Origin: Calonectria ilicicola
Taxonomy: Eukaryota > Ascomycota > Sordariomycetes > Hypocreales > Nectriaceae
Reading direction: 5' to 3'
Length of the DNA: 64,000 nt
Assembly (NCBI GenBank): GCA_020809705.1
Contig: CP085825.1
Location: 1,240,001 to 1,304,000, forward strand
The notes below the pieces were generated by a model that did not search any database, was not told the DNA's origin, and was given only the letters and a program-made list of their open reading frames with translations. Both the position numbers and the translations under genes were made by a program. Shown here one piece after another: positions 54,972 to 64,000 of this stretch. Position 1 is the stretch's first letter. The number at the start of each line of letters is the position of its first letter.

Positions 54972-57900
54972 GGCTGTGGGTGTAAAAATGAAATCGAAGA
55001 AACCTTGGTTGTAACAGGTTGTGAGGGGAAGCGGTTCAGCCCAGCTCAGCTCAGCTCGGGCGGCTGGCTATCAATGATGTAAGTGCTGGAGGCCCGTGTA
55101 GATGAGGCTCAAGGTTGCTGCTATCAGATGTAGGGGAAGGCCAAACAAGCGAAGTCCGACGACGATGTTACCAAAGCGAAGGAGAAAAAAAAAAGAAAGA
55201 GTTGAAATGTGCAAAAGCAAGAGGGCACAGAATGGCAGTGGTTTTGAGCGTCAGGTGGGTTTAATGGCGCGGGCAGCAGGAATCAGGATTGGCAAGGTCG
55301 ACCAACGTCGTCATCCGACAGCAATGATGAAAGGTCCCCCCGGCAAGAATTAGAGTCAGCCGTGACCTGCCTTGATGGAGGGGCTGGCGGGCTAGAGCAG
55401 GGATGGGAGGGAGGGGAGGGAGGGATGGAGGGGAGGGCCGTAGCTGGGCTAGCTAGTGACGGCGAGGCAGAGTGAGAGAGGGAGTGGAAGTGGGCGAGCG
55501 TGTGTGTGGTAGCGGACCGTAATGCGGGAGGCGATGGTGGATGGCAGGTGGTGACGAAATGTCCAGGCGGATGGAATCTGAGAGAAGAAAGACAGAAGAA
55601 AGTCGTGAAAGAAAGGAAGATGAAGACGGAGCGGAGGAGGGACAAAGGGTTTTAGAGCCAACAGGCAGCCCTCAAAGTGGAAGTGAAAGTGCAACAATAG
55701 AATGAGGCGTCTTTTGGTGGTGCCGCCGCATGGATCGCAAGCTCATCGAGAGCACACTCATTGCTGCCATGCCCACTGCCCAGGGTGAGCCATGCGTCCC
55801 GCCGGCGCTGCACGAGAACTGCTGGGCTGCCTGTCATCAGGCCGGCTTGGCCACCCTCTGGGACATAGTCTAACCATTCTCGCCGGGGTGCCATGGCGGC
55901 CCAATGAGCCGGCCTGGACGCCCACACGAACCGCCGTCATGGAGGGTCAGTCGAGCAGCTTCTGCTGGAACATGCGACCACCCGGCCTGACGACGCCCCC
56001 CATTGAGACCGGCACCTAGCTGCTGCTGCCGCATCGAGCACCACTGGAGGCTGTTTTTAGCTTGCAAAGCTGCTTTTCCAAGTATAGCTCGGGCGAGGTC
56101 GAAAATAAAGCCAAGGGGAGCGAAAAGTCATCGACAGGAACGGCCTCTGCAATGCGTGTTTCTACCCGTCCCAGTGTGGCCATGATTTGCGCCCAGGGTG
56201 TTTCGCAAAAGCCGGGTTGGCCAAGGATAGGGCCCTGGTCCAGGTTTGCAGAGATCCAGGTGTGGATATTTCCTTGACGCAATGATGCAGCAGCTCACAC
56301 ACACTCACACAGCCCCTCCTCCCCCCCTCCTTCTCCTCCCTTTCTCCCCTTGTCCCCTTGTCCCCTTGCGCCCCGGCACTGTGGTTGTCTGTTGGTCTTC
56401 CGTTGGTCGGCCGTTGAAAAGTGCCATGGAGGCTTTCAAGCAACAGCACGCAGCAAGTAAGCTTGGGAGAGAAAGAGGCCCCTCTCTGCTGCCGCCACAC
56501 TGCACTGTGCGTGGAGCCTATCGCCAGCCATACAACAGCCGCGCTCTCGCGGCGAGCCAGTGCGAGCTCTTCAACAGCCGCCTGCAAGGCAAGACTGCAA
56601 GTTATCCATCACCAACAGTACGCGCCGACAGTGCAGGAATGCACAGTAAACAAGGCCATTGGGCATTGATCCATTTCAACCTTTGATCTCGCTGCAGGGC
56701 ACCCCGCCGCACGCTGGGCACGCTGAATTTGCTTCGCTTGGGTACCGAGCCCTCTCGAACCTTGACGGGACCTCGACAGGACGGGGATGTTGCTGGTATC
56801 AAGGCAGCCCGACCGTGGGGTCGACGACTCAGAGAGCCCGATGTGGCGGTTTGTCTGATGTGCCGCAAACCTGCGAGACAGATTTACAGACAAACAGACG
56901 GACAGATGTGCCTGGAACAATCTGGATTAACCCACAGCCCACAAGACGGCCGATGCCATTCCATAGTGCCCGCGCCCATTCTTGGATGCTTCTTCGTGAT
57001 CGCTCACCGAATCACATGTCATTTTGGGTGGAGACAGGACAGGACGGAACAGGACAAGACAAGTCTACTGCACTCCATCAGCACTGCACCAACACTGCAC
57101 AAGGTACGTACACATGTTCTCGCTCAGCCCAATCAGGCCAGCTGCCGTAGGGCTGTGCCGTAAGCGGCAGCCCACGCTCCAGGGCGCTGCCTGTACTCGT
57201 TTCAACTTCCACGCAAGAAAAAACACTCTTTCAGGCTGTAGTAACCAACAAGTAAGTGCATTGCTTTAAGCGCCTTCTTCTGCGGAACGGGACGATCCGG
57301 GATAGACTCAAAACGATGTGGGCTATTACCTATAGCCAGAACAAGATGTTGCCACGGCCAGCTGTTCTATCAACCCACGGACTCCTATATGCATGTTGGT
57401 TGTCAACATCCCCAAGAATAGGACCTTAAGCGCGCTCACCTTGTCTGTCCCCCTCTGGCTGCATGCTGTTTCATTTGAAGCGCCTAGTCAGGGGGTTGAG
57501 GTTGGGGTTGCGCTTGCGAGCGCTTCCCCTCTACTACGTGACCGAGATCAAAGACTCGGTTCAGATCTGAGAACCATGGAACATCTCTCGTGAGCCAGAG
57601 AGGGCTGTCAATCGCCATCTCCATATTCAAGCTTGATCTCCACACCATCTGCTGTCGTGTCCTGTTGTCAGCATCTCCCAGACCAGGGAATCCTTTCTCT
57701 GAACCAGGACCCTTCTTGCACAGAATCAGACCCTTCTTGCACAGAGACCCTTTTTGCATGAGCCACTCATAAATCATCGCGTATCCTTATAATCAGTCAT
57801 AATTCCGCGTGACCCGTGTATGCAGCTCAGCATGGCTTGGTTGGTGGTCCAGTCTAAAGGGAAAAAATAGGGTCGTGACCAACGCCAAGTAGCCGCCCCC

Positions 57901-58640
57901 ATCATCTGATATGGTGAGTGAGACATAAAGCACACACGATTCCCATATTTTGTTTTACCCTGTCTTGGGACACACTCTTCTTCGCCCGTGTCATCTTTTC
58001 AGAAGCCCACCTTCTCGGCGCCATCCTCATATCTCCCCTCACCACTCACCCTGGTTCCGAAATTCATCGTCACCCATCCGTTCGCTCCCTGTCACGTTAC
58101 CAGCGCTATTATCCAAACCCATGGTTTCGTATTTCTGACCTTGTGGAATATTTGGTCATGTTCGACTGTATGTGTTGGGCTGCTAAGTAGCCATGCAGTA
58201 GTGAGATTGTGTCAAAATGTCAGCTCGCAAGCTCCTCCCCCCCTCTTTTTTTTTTCCGTCGCTCGTGGAAGCAGCTCCGGAACAAAGATGGAAGCGACGA
58301 GAAAAAGAATCATCGGGCAGCAATTAACTTTCTTTTTTTTCTCTCTTTCTTTTTTTCGCCCAGTCCGTCAATCCACATCGAGCCAGATCCAGGAATCGGT
58401 ATTAGGCCAAGACTAAAACTACAGCTCGCGGACTTCGTTTATGACATGCAAAATCTGGTGATTTTTTTCGACGCTTTTGTTTTGCCATTGCACAAATCTT
58501 ATCAAATAAGCTTCCTTTCGAAGATATCTCAGAGATGTGGTAGACATAATAAAGAGTAAGGCTCATCACAAGGTACAGAGCACTGATACTACTAATGCAT
58601 AGAAGAGTGCAAAAACTATTTGGTTGCCACAAAGGCTGCC
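54972..58640. other. Gene-poor region upstream of the Arg-rich gene
   Basis: About 3.7 kb. The first kilobase, with polypurine runs (GGGAGGGA near 55400), is the likely promoter and leader of the leftward gene. The remainder is moderately GC-rich, and frames of up to about 160 codons on both strands overlap one another without domain-like sequence. A CAGAATCAGACCCTTCTTGCA-type duplication of roughly 20 bp occurs at about 57705-57745. No gene is supported. Confidence 0.5.
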
Positions 58641-61600
58641 CCTCGATTCAAAAGCTATGTCGAACTCATATTTTAACCTTAAACAATAATAACTAAACTC
58701 GCTCTATGCTTTTATACTTCGGGCTTGTGGACTTGTTAGCCCAAGACGATTTTTAGTTTTGACTATTGAGTGATATAATCGCTAGCAATAATCCTCAAAC
58801 TTAGCTTTCGCAACCAGTCAGCTATTGAAAAATGATACCATTGGGGAGTTTTTAATGTGCGTAAAATATTATCTAGAGGCAAAATCGGCCTTGAACTGAG
58901 ATGCCAGATCCAAGGACATTGGGGTTGGGAGTTAGAATCCATGCGAAGAATACTATTCTCAAAATATTTTAAAATAATCCTTATTCAAAAATACACATTT
59001 AGTCAAGCCCTCTTTTTCTTGAGCTAAGGACCGAACTTTTCAGTGGGTTTCTAGTGACATTGTGGACTGAAGTCGTTTTAGGTGGGTGCGAATTATTAAC
59101 ACAGAAGAATGTTTGCACATGATGGGCTCAGAAAACAAGAACCTAGTTATTAGAGATTGAGGATTTAAATTAAAGCTCCCTATTTTCAGTCCGCTTTAAA
59201 TACAGTTACTCGAAGATAGCAGACACAAACTTTCGGCACGCAGGTATCTAAGCACAGGGTGTACGTCGTGCGATATAACAGTCAATAAGCTACCTGGGCT
59301 TGTGCGTGGGCATGCCTTCCGACACTTTTGGAATTCTCGTTCCAAGGTTCACTCTCGTCCTTTGTTTCGTGTGGGTTTATTGAAGAGTTGTGCGCGCATT
59401 GACAAAATATGCGGATAGGTGTCGGATGCTAGGGTTTGAGAGATTACACATGGGCCCAAGAGAGCTAAAGTTTGAACTGTGCTATTAGGGAGATCGGTTA
59501 TACTAGAGGTGAAGTAATTCTGCAATCTATTCCCTTTCCATCGCAAAATCTTCTTAGGCTCATTTGGCAATTCGAAGCTTTGCTTCTAGTTGCTCCCATT
59601 GCTATTGCTCCCTCTTTACTACTTGCTTGTCTAAGGCTTTACATTTAAGCATTTCTATTGTTAAAGTCAAAGCGCCTTCAATATATCATAATGTACTCCA
59701 TTACGTCTTGAAACCTTTCCTAAAGATAAAATAAAAACTCCTAAATGAACCTTTATTTTATATATCGATTGGCCAAATGCTTGTTCCCCCTCCATGGCTA
59801 GATTGCGCACGCCTCCTTCAGAACTCCTGGTAGATATTATCCTAACTCATCTCCCGGGCTAGCCAACTCTAATATCAAAGTCAGGGTTATTTAGAGGAAT
59901 CGTACTGTAAAGTGATCCTTTCTCCCTCCTTTGACAAAAACTGAGGAGGGGTTGATCGTATCACTCCCATATTTAATCTATCCCTGCTATGAAGAGCAAT
60001 TTATTCTCGGCTGAGAGTGAAAGAATCGATCTAGGAGGGAATTCGTTAAGATTTGACAATTGAAAGCCATAGTTTTGGTCCAGTAGCCCAGCATAACAGA
60101 TATCCCAGGTACGTTAGAATTTTCCCATCCGCGTCTCAAACCTAAGCGATGGCAGAAGATTATTCAATATATCTCGAGTACAACAAATGCAATGCAAAAT
60201 GAAGTAACCAATTTACAAACAAAAGAAGATCAAACTAAATTCATACAGCTTATTACTAGCCGACCAACCTATTAAAATACAACTTGTCCTCTATAGGCGA
60301 TCCACACACATGTACGAGTTGTCGCTGTGCACTTGTCTGTGTCTCTTTTGCGCAAAAGTTCGGTCAAGTCTCGGAGGTAACGATGGTATTTAGACCTAAA
60401 GATACTCTCCGAATTTTTGTCGGTAATCCTCCATGGTGATCGTGCGTAGGCGTTAAGTATGCGAGGGTGCTGGGTGTGGGAGGGATGATGCAGGAGGATG
60501 GATGAATATCTGGGAATCACGGTAAACAAACTTTACCCCCGCGGATTGTTTGGCACTTCTGAGTCAACCGACCTTCCACTTATTTTTCACCTACTAGGTA
60601 ATAATAGATAAGATAATTATTATTCTAAATACATAGTTTCATTTGCTCTCGTCTTTCTTCCCAACTACATAATTTGGTAGGTTTTTCTTTTTTGCATTTT
60701 TATGAAGAGATTTTTCAAACATAATATATCCCATTGGGAGATTAAGATGCCGTCTTAGATTTTTCGGTAAGACTATTCTATCTGGGTTTGTTGTTGATAT
60801 GTAGTTGTGGACAAGTCGTTAGGGAGGACATTAGGATTGTTATCTTGAACTCTATCTAGGCTCTACGGAATGATGTTGTTTTTTTCACTTACTAAATTAA
60901 TTACCTTATAGTATCAACAAACTTAGCATCGAAAAACTTGCCTATGGCCAAAGCATCGAGAGCATCTCGGATTTGAACTGCATGCGACCGCAATACGTTG
61001 AGGTATAGGGTAACCCACCACTGCCATAACAGGCGAATGCAATGAAAACAGCGGTTATTTCAGACCGAAAATTGGTTTTCTTATTATTAATATTTTAGCT
61101 ATAAAATATTGAAGACCAAATAAATTTCTTACCTCACTGATCGTGTCTTTTGTCGTTGTGGTTTTTGTGTTTAGGGACATAAACTTGGTCAAAACCCTGG
61201 TGTGTTTTTTTTGGACTTGAGACAAATAAAAACCACCTTTCGAAATACTAATTATATGGATCAAATTTATGCTTGAACAAGAATAAATAAATTTGTCATA
61301 AAGTGGTAATAAACGATCTATTCAACGCAAATCATCTGACTGCCGAAGAATCAGCTTCTGACGGTAACGTTGCCATTAACTGAATGTCACAACTCCATAC
61401 TGTATCTGCATACAATATTCAGTTGCGAGATCTGATTGATGTCATGATGAATTCTTTTTAGTGTTGTGGTAGAGTGGATAAGGCTCTGCATTATGATACT
61501 GGGAAGCGGGGGATGCAGCTCGCCATTCTGGCATGATTAGTTGACGTCATGCGAGCTTCTTGAAGTTTTGTATGAGGCTTAGTTGATGAGTGCAGGGGAG

Positions 61601-64000
61601 GCGTAAAACTGGAAGAACCGTAGTCTGTATCATGTGGATTTTGGAAAATTTCTACAAGGCTTATTTGAGGGGTATGGGCGAGGTGCAACGGTGTGAGAGT
61701 TGTAATTGACATGATGTAGGCTCGAAAAGCCACACATAAGGGCCTGCTGACAAGTGCGAGAGACGAAATACTGTCATAAATCAAGAGGTAGAAGGTGTAG
61801 CGCCCCTTACCGGGCTCTAAAAGCCCGCTGAAGCGTTAGGCAAGGGCTAGCTGACAGGCATAGGCGAGGCGCATCGCCGTGAAAGCTTTGGTCGGCATTG
61901 TGCTATTTTTCGTTGATGCACTCTAGATATGCTTCGGACGAACGAAAGGAGGGGTATTGGGAGCTACTACCAGCTCAGCATATCGCATGATGTTTTAGGT
62001 AGAAAGAGAGTTGGGGGAAAGCTCAATGGTGTCTGGGATTAGTGGCCAAAGGAGGGGCAAGCGGGTCGCAAAATAAATGACATTCCAACGACAGTTGAAA
62101 AATGCCTTCAGACACCAGACAACAAAACAACATTTGCATCCCAAGACTACCATAAGAGAAATATGTTTCATTGGCATAGGGTAAGAGCTGCGGCATTAAG
62201 TTTATCTAGATAATTGATCTTCTTGAATGTTATCGATGCTATATTTTATTTTCACCCTTAAGATTCTATTATTTGCTTGAATTTGGCCCTTGTTTGTGTG
62301 CCATTTATTCTGCAACTTGTTTGGGGAGCAGTTCTTATGCTTATCGGCCAGCGTGGGGGAGAAAAAAAAAAAAACGGCGAGCGGCGAGTAGCGAGGGAGG
62401 GGACCTGTACCACTACATATTGGAGTTCTATCGGAGCTCTGCTGGTGCTTTGCTCGTAGTTAGCTAAGCAGCTCTGCTTACGCTGGAGTTGTTGACTAAG
62501 GTGAATTAATCAAAAACTCTTGGATAACTGGATAACACCACCGTAATCGCATCCCTTACCAGACCCTGGTCTTTTACCTGCATCGACACCAACTCAAACT
62601 GGAATTATGCATATGATTAATGGCTCACCGTCGGCCTCTTTACGTTGACCGGGGACTGAAGCCGGAGTGACGTCGGACCTCTGACATGGCACAGAGAGCC
62701 GCCTGTTGCGCCAGAATATCATGTGCGGAGATACTCTGCTGGAGATGAGAGTTGAGACTGGGTCGGATAAGCTGGGGAAGACGTGCAGCCTCCAACCTAG
62801 TTTGCTGCAGCCAAGACGGCTGCTGAGACATTGCGAACTGTGGCTAGCCCAGCCAAGCGAGATCTCTCCAGTCTCGTAAAGCAACTGCCTACTTACCAAT
62901 TGACGTTCGTGGACCCGGCTAGGCCGTTGCCTGCAACAAAAGCCAACGTGCTAGTCATGCAACCGTCCCAATAGATATTCGAGCAGCACCAGAAACGTCT
63001 AGAGCCACAAAAAGCGGTTCCTCACGATCGAGAGAACCACCCTCCCGTGCGATCGAGGGGTGTTGGTGGAAATAATGCCCCATCTGTGCCCTGAGACCTG
63101 CCATGTCTAAAGTAGTTTCACCGCGGATCCGCCCACATACAGACGCCAGTTTGGCACGTAATAGCAGCGTTCACGGGGCGTTCAAGGGATAGCTTCTGAT
63201 CGTGGGCCAGATCTCGATATGCGAAGATGTACGACCTAATTAGACAGATGAGACAGATCGAGAATTCAGGGAGCGACCGAGAATGCCTCCTCGTCACTGA
63301 TGGCTCATCTAGATCGTTCCTGCAAACGAGATATCACCATCTGTGCTGCAAATCGAGCTGAACGTGGGACTCTGAAAATTCCTGTCGGCCGATGTGCCAC
63401 ATACGGTAGGAAATGCACAAGTGCGTAGTTATTAGCAGCGCTAGACAAGGCGAGAGTGAGGAGTAAGAAGAAGAATAAGCAAATTGAAAGAATAGACCTA
63501 AAAAACAAAACAAAAAAAATAGCAAGCCTTCCAATCCCGATGCAGCCAGCGGAAGGGCAAATCAACCTCAAGTGTCTACAACTGAAACTTCGCAGAAGAC
63601 ATTGGTCAGTGAAAGAGGCTAACAGCATTCCCTGCAACGCCAGCATATCTGACCAGTCATTGAGGAAACTTGATCAATGCACCGAAGCCGAGACAAGGCA
63701 GTGCAGATCGTCCCCCCTCTATCTGAGCAAAAAAGAAAGGTTGTCCAAATTTGGATTTGGGCTGAAGTCATGCGGCTAGAGATAATGTTTTATGCGTTGG
63801 CAGGCTTGCGGGCTAAGGACGTGATGGTAGAGACGGATTCCAATTGGAATAGACGCGTCTGGTGACCTGTTCCTGAGCCGCCGTCATGGATGGCATTTGA
63901 ACATGGCGCGCCTTGAGACTCAGTGACGACATGGCTGAGGGCGGCAAACACCAACTTGATCAGGGCGAGTCCCAGGCCAATTATGGCGGCCACCTATGCG
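58641..64000. other. AT-rich, apparently gene-free right arm
   Basis: About 5.4 kb with lower GC content to about 62.6 kb and only short frames (under about 115 codons). It contains an F-box-like fragment (listed), a tRNA-like half near 61461, and a leftward coding-like stretch at 62640-62830. From 62.6 kb composition returns toward the genomic norm. The composition is what one would expect of an old repeat-derived or decayed segment, but I recognised no transposase or reverse transcriptase and no terminal repeats. Confidence 0.5.
59794..59862 (+). pseudogene. Possible F-box gene remnant
   Basis: An ATG opens a 22-residue reading MARLRTPPSELLVDIILTHL ending in PG and a stop. The P-x-ELL-x-x-I-x-x-x-L spacing is that of the first helix of an F-box, and this position near the start is usual in fungal F-box proteins. 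No continuation was found in any frame after the stop. It is short enough to be chance. Confidence 0.3.

Noticed and set aside
61800..61850. GGGCT...AGCCC inverted repeat as a possible terminator or element
   Set aside because: Short stem, no neighbouring gene and no repeat copies seen; not enough to call a feature.
1..64000. CRISPR arrays, bacterial operons, phage or intact transposons
   Set aside because: Spliceosomal introns and the gene set show a fungal nuclear genome; no spaced direct repeats, transposase, reverse transcriptase or long terminal repeats were recognised.

Overview
This is a sparsely coding stretch of filamentous ascomycete DNA (Pezizomycotina, most likely Sordariomycetes and perhaps Hypocreales; the species is inferred only loosely). 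The evidence is short spliceosomal introns of about 45-85 nt with GTATGT/GTRAGT donors and CTAAC/CTGAC branch-like sites, a Zn2Cys6 regulator with a fungal regulatory domain, a GH55 exo-beta-1,3-glucanase, a GPI-anchored wall protein, and a tRNA-Lys with a 10-nt anticodon-loop intron. I reconstructed 14 complete protein genes, one gene cut by the left edge, one tRNA and one clear decayed gene. Only about one third of the window is coding; several gaps are 3-5 kb.

Layout. 1-9 kb: the start of a leftward Rossmann-fold oxidoreductase, a conserved fungal membrane protein of unknown role (2440-3331), and a 664-aa Cys/His-rich nuclear-type protein with a QQHAP minisatellite (7052-9046). 9-17 kb: a 5-kb gap, a small GPI-anchored Ser/Thr-rich protein (14137-14508), then a 2.4-kb gap holding a 195-bp tandem repeat. 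17-29 kb is the densest part, all on the plus strand: lipoyl synthase LIP5, the GH55 glucanase, a membrane-tethered thioredoxin, mitoribosome factor RSM22, tRNA-Lys(CUU) and siroheme synthase MET1. 30-36 kb looks more accessory: an ACC-synthase-like aminotransferase, a leftward F-box protein and an HHxxxD acyltransferase. 36-47 kb: a very long leader, a Zn2Cys6 factor with a QQH tract, and a convergent importin-beta (KAP95). 47-55 kb: a long gap, the wreck of a 2-isopropylmalate synthase gene (50905-51712), and a leftward Arg/Glu/Pro-rich protein. 55-64 kb: no intact gene recognised; AT-rich from about 58.6 kb.

How the genes relate. LIP5, RSM22 and MET1 all concern iron-sulfur or sulfur-assimilation chemistry, but they are separate genes with their own gaps and nothing shows co-regulation. 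The 30-36 kb trio could be part of a small specialised-metabolism locus, but no core synthase is visible. I did not find a clearly new multi-gene system. The observations most worth checking are two introns that only keep frame if spliced with GC-AG boundaries, the decayed isopropylmalate synthase, the 195-bp tandem array, and the unrecognised Cys/His domain protein at 7052-9046.
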